A stretch of DNA of 59,229 nucleotides from an uncultured Opitutales bacterium (GTDB lineage Bacteria; Verrucomicrobiota; Verrucomicrobiia; Opitutales; Intestinicryptomonadaceae): NCBI GenBank assembly GCA_944389195.1, contig CALXLM010000010.1:1-59229 (forward strand), read 5' to 3'. The notes under the pieces are model-generated. The model did not search any database. It was not told the DNA's origin and saw only the letters and a program-made list of their open reading frames with translations. The translations under genes were made by a program, and so were the position numbers. Within the stretch, counting starts at the first letter, position 1. Each line of letters starts with the position of its first letter. This document shows, piece by piece, positions 31,571 through 40,829 of this stretch.

Positions 31571-33642
31571 TCAGCGTTTCGCGGAAAGAACCCTGTATTT
31601 CCACAACCCGAAGGAATTTTTCTTCGGAAGGGAAAATTTTATGCGCCCCTCCGAATCGGCCGTGCCTGAAAAAGCCTTTGCATCTCCCATAAGCGGCTCA
31701 AACTCAACGGACGCACCGCCGCCTAAACGCAAGGCGATTTTCGCATCCGGAGAACCGTTCATTTCCCTGTAAACGACCACATAGCCCGACGACGGTGACA
31801 ATGCGGACTGAAAGCCCGTCCACGAACATCCCGAAGGCTCGTCGCCTATCGGCAAGATAATTCCCTTATGGAAATCCGCAGAAAATTTAAGGTACCGCCT
31901 TACGAGAGGCTCGAGAATTTCCAGCTGCCCGTCCGAAAGGGAGGTAAGCTCCATCCACGCCAAAGGCTGGGCGGCCATTGTTATGGCAAAAAGATAGCCC
32001 AAGTCGTAATTCGACGGGGCAAAAATATCGCCTTCGTATTTTTCTGAGTTTCTGGCGTTGTTTAAAAACTCTATCTGAAGGCGTTCCGGGGGGACGTATT
32101 TTGAGACCATCCACAGGTTGCGCAATGTCCAATACGGATAATAATTGCGCCAATCGGTGTAGCGGTTCTCCAAAAATATATTGCCGTACTCGTTGTAGGA
32201 GAAATATCCGCCGCGCCGCCCCGCCATGACGTCGAGATTGAACACGGCACGCCCGCGCGTATGCCCGAGCACGGAATCGTATATGGAACGGACGCGCTCC
32301 TCGCCGAGTTTGCTGGTGATTTTAAGTCCGTCTATTTTAAAAGTGCGTATTCCGTAATCGTCGAAAAGGCGGTTTAACGCCGCCACGTCCTTTTCCCAGT
32401 CGGCGAAGTCGTCCTGAACGCTCGGGCTAAACCACAGGCAGAGTTCCACCCCCGCTTTTTTGGCGGCCTCGACGACCTTCATAAAGCCGTTAGGATACTT
32501 GGTTTTGGGGGGTGTCCAATATTCGGGGTTGTCCCATATATTTTTAAAAGAGCCCCGTAGGCTGAATTTCCGCTTTTGCCCTCCTGCCAGCCGTCGTCTA
32601 TTTGAAAGTGTGTGACGCCTATTTTTGCGGCACGCGCAATTTCCCCCATGCAAAAAGACTCCGTCACCTTTGTGTCCCTTCCGCGATCCCCCCATGTATT
32701 TGCCATTACCATTTCGTCGCGGCCGGGCTTCAAAATTCGCAGCTTTTTCTGGTAGCGCCGCAGAGCCGCCAGCCTTTCCGTTTCGCCGCCCCTCCAGACT
32801 CCGAACACGTATCCGTAGGCGGGAGTCCATTCGTCCCGGGAAACGTCGGGCGAATCGAGCCCCGCCCCCACAAGGTTGAATCGCCCGAAATCCGAAAGGA
32901 AATCCGCGCCGGGATAGGCCAGTTGGACCGCGGAGCACGGGGATTCTTTCAGCCAAAAAATACCCGCCCTCGTTTCGGCGTTTTCCATAAACAGCAAATT
33001 TCCCCTGTGTTGTGCCGGGCGGTACGAAAGGCAGGAATACTCCCTAAGATAGGTGTTAACATGGTCGGTGGCGTCGAAAAACTCGACAGAAAGAAGCCTC
33101 CAATGCTTTCCGGGAAAAGACAGCGAATCCAAGGCCAAAACCAAATTTTTAACTTTGGCGGCCGACGCGCTCTCTATGTTTTTTCTATCGACAGCCGCCT
33201 TTTGGGCGCCTATCCAAGAAGCGGCTTTCGGCGCGCCCGAAAAATAAACGCGGCACGCTATTGCGGGAGAGTCTTCGTATATTCTAAAAATGCGCTTTAC
33301 TCTTATGCCGCCCTTTTATCCCGTCTCGCATTCGAGCCAGCCTTTTCGAATTTCAGAATCCTCCACAACCTTTTTTTTAAAATAGCCGCCAGAGGCCTTT
33401 TGGGTTTCCCCGGGAATGAGCAAATCGGGACGTTTCCCGTCGGAAAGCGTGGTTGTGCCGGATTTCTTGTCGGTTATCGAAAGGGTTTTTAAGTCTCCTG
33501 CGTTAAAATCGAATTTCCTCTCGATTTCGCCGTTGCCGATTTTTAGGATATTTCCTTCAAGTTTGGCGTAAGGTTCCGCAAGAAGGGAACAGGAAATGAA
33601 TACCATAAACAAAAAAAAAGCAATACGGGCAATCTTAATCAT
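31571..33642 (-). pseudogene. secreted clan GH-D (GH36-like) alpha-galactosidase gene, broken by a stop and a frameshift
   Basis: Three segments join into one protein of about 690 residues. The first starts at 33642 with a signal peptide (MIKIARIAFFLFMVFISCSLL) and ends at an in-frame TAA at 33316-33318. The same frame then continues to about 32545 with clear homology (RIYEDSPAIACRVYF, THFQIDDGWQEGKSG). The reading then moves to the -1 frame for NIWDNPEYWTPPKTKYPNGF..KAGVELCLWFSP, FKIDGLKI (probable nucleophile Asp) and the C-terminal beta domain, ending at 31571. The switch point contains a T TTA AAA slippery heptamer (32548-32542), but loss of one G from the run at 32553-32556 explains it equally well. 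Two lesions favour a recent pseudogene or sequence errors over programmed recoding. Confidence 0.75.
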
Positions 33643-33782
33643 GCAGCCTAATAAAACTTTCCAAATTTTTTTGTAAAGGAAAAGTAATTATTAGCCTGCA
33701 AGGAGGCTTGCCGCAGTAAAAATGTTTTTTATTTGACATGCGCGGCAAACGCTTCTAAGTGCCGTAGGGGAAAATCGGAAGT

Positions 33783-35339
33783 ATGAGCAATAACTTAGAC
33801 GACAAATTCTTTTTGGACGCCGACGCGTTCTTCACCTCGAACTCGGCCTTCGGCCTGACATACGACGACGTTTCCCTCGCCACGCAATACTCCGACGTGC
33901 TTCCCCGCGAAACGCGTCTCGACACCTCCCTTTCGGATTCGGTAAACCTGTCGCTGCCGCTGATATCCTCCGACATGGACACCGTCACGGAATCGCAGAT
34001 GGCAATCGGCATGGCACTAAACGGCGGGCTCGGGCTCATACACTGCAATATGAGCCAGAAGGAACAGCTTGTAGAAGTGGCGCGGGTGAAAAACTACATT
34101 CACGGGCTCATTCAGGACCCCATAAAGGTTTCGCCCGAAATGCACATCGGCGACGTCCTTAAAATAGTGACCGACCGCAATTTCAGGTTTCGCACCTTCC
34201 CGGTTGTGGACGCATCGAACAAGCTTGTCGGGCTTCTGCCCGGAAGCATCGTGAAGGAAAGATACGCTGCCTTAAGCGTCGCAAAAACGATGACCCCGCG
34301 CCGCGACGTATTTACGGTGTCGCAAAAAAACCTCGGCTCCGACCCAATCGCCGTAGCCGACGCGTTTTTCGACGAGCATTTCGGCGTCCACAAGCTTCTT
34401 GTGGTTGACGACGACGACAAACTCCGCGGGCTTTTCACTTTAAGCGACATAGAAAGGATATCCGAGGAGCGCGGCGCCCCGCAGAAAAACGCGCGCGACG
34501 CCAAATTCAGGCTTCTTTGCGGCGCGTCGATAGCAATGATGAGAAAGCCCGACGGCGAAATAGACTTTGAAAATATCATAGAGCACGTAGGCAAACTCGT
34601 CGAGGAGGGCCTTGACGTGGCAGCCGTATCGACGGCGCACGGCTTCACAAAGGGAGTCGGATCGACAGTTAAGGCCATACGCGACGCATTTCCCAAACTG
34701 ACGCTTATAGGCGGAAACGTCACAAACGGGGCGGGGGTGGAATACCTTTCCGAATGCGGAGCCGACGCCATAAAGATCGGACAGGGCCCGGGATCGATAT
34801 GCACAACGCGCATCGTAGCCGGAGTGGGCATTCCGCAGCTTACCGCCCTTTACGTATGCTCGAAAGCCGCGCAAAAATGCGGGGTAAGAACCATCGCCGA
34901 CGGCGGCATAACAAAGAGCGGAGACATGGTAAAAGCCCTGACTCTGGCCGACGCGATGATTTGCGGGGGGCTTCTGGCGGGTTGTCCTGAGGCGCCCGGG
35001 CAGGTAATGGAAATCAACGGCAAAATGTACAAGCAATACCGCGGCATGGGAAGCCTTGCGGCCATGAAAGCCGGAAGCGCCGCGCGCTACGGACACGACC
35101 TTAAAGTCAGAAGCGATAAAATCACCGCCGAAGGCGTGGAAGCATTAAAGGAAGTGTCTTCGTCCCTCGACGAAGCCCTGCGCGCGTTCGCTGGCGGCAT
35201 TCAAAGCGGCATGGGCTATCTCGGCGCAAAGACGCTTTCAGAGCTGCGCAAGAACGCGCGCTTTACGCGCCTTACAGGGGCGGGGCAAAGGGAAAGCGCC
35301 CCGCACGATATCATCGAGATTAAGCAGCCGTCAAAATAG
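33783..35339 (+). CDS. guaB: IMP dehydrogenase
   Basis: GuaB oxidises IMP to XMP, committing to GMP synthesis. The 518-residue protein has TIM-barrel start [17 protein letters not shown], then two CBS domains (about 115-250). The active-site loop is GPGSICTTR with catalytic Cys. DGGI follows, and a flap with Arg-Tyr ([19 protein letters not shown]), then a C-terminal HDIIEI element. The Asp that normally opens the V-D-[ST]-x-H-G NAD-contact motif is Ser ([10 protein letters not shown]), and the stretch after the flap ([11 protein letters not shown]) departs from the usual EGRVPYKG. It is monocistronic, with TTGACA at 33733 upstream but no convincing -10, and a terminator downstream. Confidence 0.94.
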   Translation: MSNNLDDKFFLDADAFFTSNSAFGLTYDDVSLATQYSDVLPRETRLDTSLSDSVNLSLPLISSDMDTVTESQMAIGMALNGGLGLIHCNMSQKEQLVEVARVKNYIHGLIQDPIKVSPEMHIGDVLKIVTDRNFRFRTFPVVDASNKLVGLLPGSIVKERYAALSVAKTMTPRRDVFTVSQKNLGSDPIAVADAFFDEHFGVHKLLVVDDDDKLRGLFTLSDIERISEERGAPQKNARDAKFRLLCGASIAMMRKPDGEIDFENIIEHVGKLVEEGLDVAAVSTAHGFTKGVGSTVKAIRDAFPKLTLIGGNVTNGAGVEYLSECGADAIKIGQGPGSICTTRIVAGVGIPQLTALYVCSKAAQKCGVRTIADGGITKSGDMVKALTLADAMICGGLLAGCPEAPGQVMEINGKMYKQYRGMGSLAAMKAGSAARYGHDLKVRSDKITAEGVEALKEVSSSLDEALRAFAGGIQSGMGYLGAKTLSELRKNARFTRLTGAGQRESAPHDIIEIKQPSK

Positions 35340-35381
35340 GGTAAATTACGCCCGCTTTGGCGTCTGAAACATGCAAGTCAT

Positions 35382-35411
35382 ACGGCGGCAAAAGCCGCCG
35401 TTATTTTTTTA
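35382..35411 (+). terminator. intrinsic terminator of guaB
   Basis: ACGGCGGC (35382-35389), loop AAAA, GCCGCCGT (35394-35401), then TATTTTTTT. The stem is perfect and very GC-rich. The rest of the gap to pgk shows only the pgk promoter. Confidence 0.92.
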
Positions 35412-35650
35412 TTCGACGTTTTATTCGATGCAGGGTAAAAAAACGTTCCGCGTTCGGCCGCACGGCACACATTTGCAGAGAATACGCAATATCGCTGCGC
35501 CCCCGAAACTGGGGCGCCGTCAGGCGCGGAAGGCAAGCCCGAAGATGTCGGACCGGAGAATGCCGCCGCATGCATTCCGCCGCTGGCGCCGCCGTAAAAG
35601 CATGAGCTTTAACAGCCCCGCACTTTATTTTGCAAAATCCTCAAAACGGC

Positions 35651-35679
35651 TTGCAATTTTTCGCGCGCGCCCATATATA
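35651..35679 (+). promoter_or_regulatory. promoter of pgk-tpiA
   Basis: TTGCAA (35651-35656), a 17-base spacer containing CGCGCGCGC, then TATATA (35674-35679) followed by AA. The start site would fall just before AAGGAG (35696-35701), a good ribosome-binding site for the ATG at 35712. Confidence 0.6.
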
Positions 35680-35711
35680 AAGAGGATTATTTTTAAAGGA
35701 GAACAACGATT

Positions 35712-36920
35712 ATGTCAAAAATCAAAACCATCAAGGACGTCGATCTGAAAGGGAAAAAAGTTTTCGTTCGCGTCGATTTCAACGTGCCCTTCGACGCGCA
35801 GGGCAATATCAGCGACGACACGCGCATTGTAGCGGCGCTGCCGACAATCCAGTATCTTATAGACGAGGGCGCGATGGTCGTCCTGGCGAGCCATCTCGGC
35901 CGTCCTAAGAGCAAGGCCGACACGCAGTTTTCGCTTGCGCCGGTCGCAAAGGCCCTTTCGGAAAAGCTCGGAAAACCCGTGGCGTTTGTGGACGATTGCA
36001 TCGGGGAAAAAGTAAAAGACGTATGCGCTAAGATGCAGCCCGGAGATGTCACGCTTCTCGAGAATTCGCGCTTTTATCCCGAAGAGAAAAAGAACGACCC
36101 CGAATTTGCCAAAAAGCTCGTTGAAGACACAGGCGCACAAGCCTATGTAAACGACGCCTTCGGAACGGCCCACAGGGCGCACGCGACCACCGCCGGAGTC
36201 GCCGCTTATCTGCCGATAAAGGTTGCTGGGCTTTTGATTGAAAGAGAACTCGAATTTCTCGGCTCAAAAACAGAAAAGCCGGTAAGGCCGTTTACAGTTA
36301 TCCTCGGCGGTTCGAAGGTATCCGATAAAATCACGGTTATAGATTCGCTGCTCGACAAATGCGACGCCATGTTAATTGGCGGCGCCATGGCATACACGTT
36401 CGCCCTCGCCTTGGGACGCACCACCGGGTCGAGTCTCGTTGAGCCCGACAAGGTTGACCTGGCAAAAGCCGCCCTTTCAAAGGCCGAAAAGAAGGGTGTC
36501 AAGTTCCTGTTGCCCGTGGACAACGCCGTCACGCAGTCGGTTGATTTTGCCGCCGGAAAAGTCGGCCCCATGAGCGTAATGGAGGAAAATATAGAAGACG
36601 GCTGGACGGGCGTGGACATAGGCCCGAAGACAATCGAACTGTACAAACAGCAGATAGCCGACAGCAAAACGATTCTATGGAACGGCCCCATGGGAATTTT
36701 TGAAATAAAGGAATGCGCAAAGGGCACGTTTGCGATAGCCGAAGCCGTCGCAAAATCCGACGCCATAAGCATCATCGGCGGCGGAGATTCCGTAAAAGCC
36801 GTAAAGAAAAGCGGTTATGCCAAAGACGTAAGCTTTATTTCCACCGGAGGCGGAGCGTCTCTCGAATTTCTCGAAGGGAAAGAACTTCCGGGCGTAGCCG
36901 TACTCGACAAAAAACTCTAA
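35712..36920 (+). CDS. pgk: phosphoglycerate kinase
   Basis: Pgk transfers phosphate between 1,3-bisphosphoglycerate and ADP in glycolysis. The 402-residue protein shows VFVRVDFNVPFD, SHLGRPKS, a GGSKVSDKI strand and, near the C-terminus, SIIGGGDSVKAVKK and ISTGGGASLEFLEGKELPG, the family's nucleotide-binding end. Strong AAGGAG site upstream. It is followed by tpiA after 28 bases, a common pairing in glycolytic operons; the two are transcribed from a good promoter and end at a terminator at 37757. Confidence 0.97.
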   Translation: MSKIKTIKDVDLKGKKVFVRVDFNVPFDAQGNISDDTRIVAALPTIQYLIDEGAMVVLASHLGRPKSKADTQFSLAPVAKALSEKLGKPVAFVDDCIGEKVKDVCAKMQPGDVTLLENSRFYPEEKKNDPEFAKKLVEDTGAQAYVNDAFGTAHRAHATTAGVAAYLPIKVAGLLIERELEFLGSKTEKPVRPFTVILGGSKVSDKITVIDSLLDKCDAMLIGGAMAYTFALALGRTTGSSLVEPDKVDLAKAALSKAEKKGVKFLLPVDNAVTQSVDFAAGKVGPMSVMEENIEDGWTGVDIGPKTIELYKQQIADSKTILWNGPMGIFEIKECAKGTFAIAEAVAKSDAISIIGGGDSVKAVKKSGYAKDVSFISTGGGASLEFLEGKELPGVAVLDKKL

Positions 36921-36948
36921 CAAATGCACACGAAAAAGAGGTAATACA

Positions 36949-37716
36949 ATGTCACGCAAATATTTTATCGCAGGAAACTGGAAGATGAACAACACCGCGG
37001 CGCGCGCGGCCGAATTAATCGGGGAAATAAAGGCGCAAATTGGCGGCGAGACTGCGGTCGACGTCGCGGTGTGCCCCACGTTTACGGCGCTTGACGCCGC
37101 AGGAAAGGCGCTCTCCGGCTCGAACATAAAACTCGGCGCCCAAAACATGCACTTCCAGCCGAGCGGCGCATATACCGGAGAAATATCGGCCGACATGCTC
37201 AAAGAATTCGGGTGCGATTACGTTATTCTTGGGCACAGCGAGCGCAGGGAATATTTTAAGGAAGACGACGCCTTAATAAACAAAAAGGTGAAGGCGGCAA
37301 TAGCAAACGGAATAAAACCCATATTGTGCGTCGGCGAAAAGCTCGAGGAGCGCGAGGCCGGCAAGACGATAGAAGTCGTGTCTAAACAGACGCTCGGAGG
37401 CCTCGACGGCCTGTCGAAGGAGGACGCCGGGAAAATAGTCATCGCCTACGAGCCCGTATGGGCGATAGGAACCGGCAAAACTGCCACTCCGGCAATGGCG
37501 CAAGAGGTGCACGCCGAAATCAGAAAAATTTTGGCTAATCTTTTTGGGGGCGAAACCGCCGAAAAAATCCAAATTCTCTACGGCGGTTCGATGAAGCCTG
37601 AAAACGCCGACGACCTTCTCAAAGAAAAGGATATCGACGGCGGGCTTATAGGCGGGGCGGCGCTGAAGGCCGGCTCTTTTGTTTCCCTTGTAAAAAGCGC
37701 CTTAAAATTGTCATAA
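36949..37716 (+). CDS. tpiA: triosephosphate isomerase
   Basis: TpiA interconverts dihydroxyacetone phosphate and glyceraldehyde 3-phosphate. The 255-residue protein has all the catalytic parts: GNWKMN with Lys, ILGHSERR with the electrophilic His, AYEPVWAIGTGKTATPAMAQ with the catalytic Glu and flexible loop, and LYGGSMKPENA plus GLIGGAALK for phosphate binding. It is the second gene of the pgk-tpiA operon; gapA is not in the window. Confidence 0.97.
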   Translation: MSRKYFIAGNWKMNNTAARAAELIGEIKAQIGGETAVDVAVCPTFTALDAAGKALSGSNIKLGAQNMHFQPSGAYTGEISADMLKEFGCDYVILGHSERREYFKEDDALINKKVKAAIANGIKPILCVGEKLEEREAGKTIEVVSKQTLGGLDGLSKEDAGKIVIAYEPVWAIGTGKTATPAMAQEVHAEIRKILANLFGGETAEKIQILYGGSMKPENADDLLKEKDIDGGLIGGAALKAGSFVSLVKSALKLS

Positions 37717-37756
37717 TCGGGGATTTTCCAAACAGGGCTCCGCATTAAACGCGGGA

Positions 37757-37786
37757 AAAACACTCCGGAAAACCGGGGTGTTTTTT
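37757..37786 (+). terminator. intrinsic terminator of pgk-tpiA
   Basis: AACACTCCGG (37759-37768), loop AAAA-like, CCGGGGTGTT (37773-37782), then a T tract. There is one T-G wobble in the stem. Confidence 0.85.
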
Positions 37787-37937
37787 ATTTTCAACGCCGC
37801 GTTCAAAAAAAGCGCAAAACCCACTTCGGATTGAGGCCGACCGCATTATTGCAGGCATGCGCGCCCAAAGGCGTTTTTTAACGGGACGGCAAACTTTTTA
37901 TCTTGCAATGGAGGGCGATTTTTGAGGGAATGTCGGG

Positions 37938-38038
37938 AAGGTCGGGCTCCATGCAATTCGATGTGCGCCAACCCCGCCAGGTTCGGAAGAAAGCAACGGT
38001 AACGATACGTCCCATGTGCAGTGGCAAGCCTGACCCCT
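37938..38038 (+). ncRNA. ffs: signal recognition particle RNA, small bacterial type
   Basis: The conserved SRP domain IV core is visible as GCCAGGTTCGGAAGAAAGCA followed by ACGGTAACGA; the GGAA tetraloop region and the AAGCA internal loop bind Ffh. The ends pair: GGTCGGGCT (37940-37948) with AGCCTGACC (38027-38035), one wobble. TGTGC elements on both sides extend the hairpin. A T run follows. The RNA ends about 16 bases before the uppS ATG. Exact ends are estimated. Confidence 0.88.
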
Positions 38039-38053
38039 TTTCATTTTTTCGAC

Positions 38054-38800
38054 ATGCCAAACTCATCCGCAAAGAACACACAAGACAATCCAATACCGCA
38101 GCATGTGGCAATCATTATGGACGGCAACGGCAGATGGGCGAAGGAGCGCGGATTGCCCCGCATAGACGGCCACCGGCAAGGAGCAAAACAGATCCACCAG
38201 ATAATTGAAGCGGCCAACGAATTCGGCATAAAGTTTTTAACGCTATACGCGTTTTCATCTGAAAACTGGAACAGGCCGAAAGAAGAGGTTGAGGCGCTGA
38301 TGTCCCTCCTCTCGTCGGCAATACGTGAAAACAAAAAGAACTTCATAGAAAACGAAATTAGGTTTCGCACCATCGGAGACGTAAGCGCCCTGCCGAAATC
38401 GTGCGTCAACGATATCGTTTCGCTTGAAAGCGCCACAAAGCGCTTCGACAAGCGCACGCTTGTGCTCGCCCTGAACTACGGCTCGCGCGACGAGCTTGTA
38501 CGCGCCGTGTCTAAAATAACGCATCTTGCCCTCGACGGCAAAATAAACCCTAATAAAATCGCCTGGAAAAACATAGCCGAAAACCTCGATACTGCCGGAA
38601 TACCCGACCCCGACCTGCTGATACGGACTTCCGGAGAAATGCGCTTAAGCAACTATCTGATGCTCCAAGCCGCATACAGCGAGCTGTACTTCACAAAAAC
38701 CTACTGGCCCGACTTCGGCCGCGACGACTTTGCAAAGGCCGTAGCCGAATACCAGCGGCGCGAACGCCGCTACGGATTAACGGGCGACCAGTTAAAATAA
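38054..38800 (+). CDS. uppS: isoprenyl transferase (undecaprenyl diphosphate synthase)
   Basis: UppS makes the C55 lipid carrier precursor for the cell wall by condensing isopentenyl diphosphate onto farnesyl diphosphate. The 248-residue protein has IIMDGNGRWAKERGLPRIDG with the catalytic Asp, GHRQGAKQ, TLYAFSSENWNRP, and the C-terminal RTSGEMRLSNYLM and EFYFT-like SELYFTKTYWPDF. The ATG at 38054 is preferred; a longer reading would lie on the SRP RNA. It heads the uppS-cdsA-dxr-rseP-ispG operon, with an 10-base gap to cdsA. Confidence 0.94.
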   Translation: MPNSSAKNTQDNPIPQHVAIIMDGNGRWAKERGLPRIDGHRQGAKQIHQIIEAANEFGIKFLTLYAFSSENWNRPKEEVEALMSLLSSAIRENKKNFIENEIRFRTIGDVSALPKSCVNDIVSLESATKRFDKRTLVLALNYGSRDELVRAVSKITHLALDGKINPNKIAWKNIAENLDTAGIPDPDLLIRTSGEMRLSNYLMLQAAYSELYFTKTYWPDFGRDDFAKAVAEYQRRERRYGLTGDQLK

Positions 38801-38810
38801 GGGAGGATTG

Positions 38811-39653
38811 ATGCTGGCGCGCATAATCAGTACTCTCGCCCTTTGGGCAATTGCAATACTTGTCGTGGTGTTTTTCGGCGGCGGAGGCTGGATATTTCTT
38901 CTGGCGGTTCTTGCGGGCGGCGCGCTTTGGGAAACATGCCGCCTCCTCGAAAAAATCGGAATGAACCCGCTTTACCGAACGGCGCAAGCGGCCTCCGCTT
39001 TGATTTTCGCAGCCACATGGGCTTTCCCGAAACTGGGAATAAACGCAATCGACGGAGGCTCTTTGGCGTTCGCATGCGCCTCGGCGCTGTTATCCGTCCT
39101 AATTTTGATGAGGCCGCACGGAAACTTCGCTGAAAAATCTGTAATTCCGACCGCAGCTGCCCTATTGGCCGTCCCGTTTATGCTGCATTGGCTTGCCGTG
39201 CCGTGCGTATGCGTAAAATTTGAAATGTCCGAATCCGCAGGATTGGCGCTGTCGCTCTGGATTCTTGCGGCCGCAAAGTTTTCCGATGTGGGCGCCTACG
39301 TCATAGGAGCCGCCTTTGGCCGCCGCAAGATGTCGCCCGACATCAGCCCCAATAAAACTTGGGAGGGAGCGATCGGGGGCATCTTCTCGTCGTCTGCGGT
39401 ATCGGCGGCAATAGCTTGGGGCTGCTCTCCAATCATGCCCAATGCGTTTACCCCCATTTTGGCGGCATCAATGGGTGCTGTCATAGGGGTTTCGGCAATA
39501 CTGTCGGACCTGCTCGAATCTGTCCTGAAAAGGCGCGCCGACACAAAAGACTCGGGGGCTTCGATACCGGGAATCGGCGGGGTGTTGGATCTCGCAGACT
39601 CCCTGCTGCTGGGGGCTCCGGTGGGAATGGCGATGCTTTCAATCATTTTATAG
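38811..39653 (+). CDS. cdsA: phosphatidate cytidylyltransferase
   Basis: CdsA forms CDP-diacylglycerol from phosphatidate and CTP. The 280-residue protein has about eight membrane segments, then the family's catalytic region (KFSDVGAYVIGAAFGRRKMS, ISPNKTWEGAIGG, and KRRADTKDSGASIPGIGGVL then DLADSLLL). The classical PGHGG..DR.D signature is altered here to PGIGG..DLAD, losing His and Arg but keeping both Asp. The start ATG at 38811 has GGGAGG just upstream. It sits between uppS and dxr, a conserved envelope-gene arrangement. Confidence 0.9.
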   Translation: MLARIISTLALWAIAILVVVFFGGGGWIFLLAVLAGGALWETCRLLEKIGMNPLYRTAQAASALIFAATWAFPKLGINAIDGGSLAFACASALLSVLILMRPHGNFAEKSVIPTAAALLAVPFMLHWLAVPCVCVKFEMSESAGLALSLWILAAAKFSDVGAYVIGAAFGRRKMSPDISPNKTWEGAIGGIFSSSAVSAAIAWGCSPIMPNAFTPILAASMGAVIGVSAILSDLLESVLKRRADTKDSGASIPGIGGVLDLADSLLLGAPVGMAMLSIIL

Positions 39654-39661
39654 GCTGAAAA

Positions 39662-40825
39662 ATGAAAATAAAAAATTTAGTGGTTCTGGGAGCGACGGGA
39701 TCCATCGGAGACAGTACCTTTGAAGTCGTGAGGGGAAACCGCGAAAGGCTTAACGTCGTCGGGATCGCGGGGAAAAAGAATTATAGGAAATTGGCGGCGA
39801 TAGCCGGCGAATTTGACGTCAAGCATGTCGCTATATTCGACGAAAGCGCGTTTGCCGAAGCGGATAAATCTGGACTTTTCTCCGGGAAGAAGCTCTACCG
39901 CGGGCTTGAGGGCTTGATGGAAATATCGGTACTTCCCGAAGCCGACACCGTAGTGGCAGCCGTGGTGGGCACGGCGGCGCTCAAACCCACCCTTGCGGCG
40001 ATAGACGCCGGAAAGGATATCGCCCTGGCGAACAAGGAGCTACTTGTAATGGCAGGAAAATTCGTTATGGGCGGAGCCGAAAAAAACGGCGTAAAAATAT
40101 TGCCGTTGGACAGCGAGCACAACGCGATTTTCCAATGCCTTAACGGAGAGCGTAAAAAAGACATTGCAAAGCTTCTCATAACGGCTTCCGGAGGAATGTT
40201 TCGGGACTATACGCCCGAACAAATGCTGACAATCACCCCCGAGCAGGCCCTAAAGCATCCGAACTGGAATATGGGGCCGAAAGTGACGATAGACTCGTCC
40301 ACACTGGCAAACAAGGGGCTCGAAGTCATAGAGGCAAAGTGGCTTTTCGGAGTGGGGCCCGATAAAATTCAAGTCGTAGTGCAAAAGGAAAGCCTTGTGC
40401 ATTCGATGGTGCAGTTTGTCGACGGATCGATTATCGCCCACATGTCCCCTCCCTCCATGACTTTCGCTATTTCTCACAGCCTGCTGTACCCAGAGCGCGG
40501 AAACATGGTTAGGGCGCCGCTCGACTTCACAAATCCGGTCGTCATGAATTTCATGCCTCCGGACACAAAGCGGTTTCCGTGCCTTAGGCACGCCTTTGAC
40601 GCACTCAAAGCCGGGGGGACTGCCACGGCCGTCTTTAACGCGTCAAACGAAGTCGCCGTGGAAAACTTTATAGCCGGCCGCCTACCGTGGATAAAAATAG
40701 CGGACGTCATCGCAAAAACGCTCGAATCGGCTGGCGCCACCGATCCCCAAACCCTTGACGACGTTCTCGCGGCAGACGCGGAAGCCCGCGCGAAAGCCCG
40801 CGAGGCGGTTTTAAGCATGTCGTAG
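39662..40825 (+). CDS. dxr: 1-deoxy-D-xylulose-5-phosphate reductoisomerase
   Basis: Dxr makes 2-C-methylerythritol 4-phosphate, the committed step of the MEP isoprenoid pathway, and is the target of fosmidomycin. The 387-residue protein has the NADPH-binding GATGSIGDSTFEVV, the metal-binding LPLDSEHNAIFQCL, the flexible loop ASGGMFRDYTPEQM, and NWNMGPKVTIDSSTLANKGL. It is eight bases after cdsA. An Fsr-type exporter gene at 6811 may give fosmidomycin resistance in the same cell. Confidence 0.97.
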   Translation: MKIKNLVVLGATGSIGDSTFEVVRGNRERLNVVGIAGKKNYRKLAAIAGEFDVKHVAIFDESAFAEADKSGLFSGKKLYRGLEGLMEISVLPEADTVVAAVVGTAALKPTLAAIDAGKDIALANKELLVMAGKFVMGGAEKNGVKILPLDSEHNAIFQCLNGERKKDIAKLLITASGGMFRDYTPEQMLTITPEQALKHPNWNMGPKVTIDSSTLANKGLEVIEAKWLFGVGPDKIQVVVQKESLVHSMVQFVDGSIIAHMSPPSMTFAISHSLLYPERGNMVRAPLDFTNPVVMNFMPPDTKRFPCLRHAFDALKAGGTATAVFNASNEVAVENFIAGRLPWIKIADVIAKTLESAGATDPQTLDDVLAADAEARAKAREAVLSMS

Positions 40826-40829
40826 CCCG

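Noticed and set aside
32557-32956. N-terminal part of the downstream alpha-galactosidase frame (MAERIPVLRG...) as a separate gene
   Set aside because: This is the out-of-frame shadow of the middle galactosidase segment; homology begins only after the frameshift.
33733-33761. TTGACA upstream of guaB as a full promoter
   Set aside because: No acceptable -10 lies at 15-19 bases; TAAGTG at 17 bases matches poorly.
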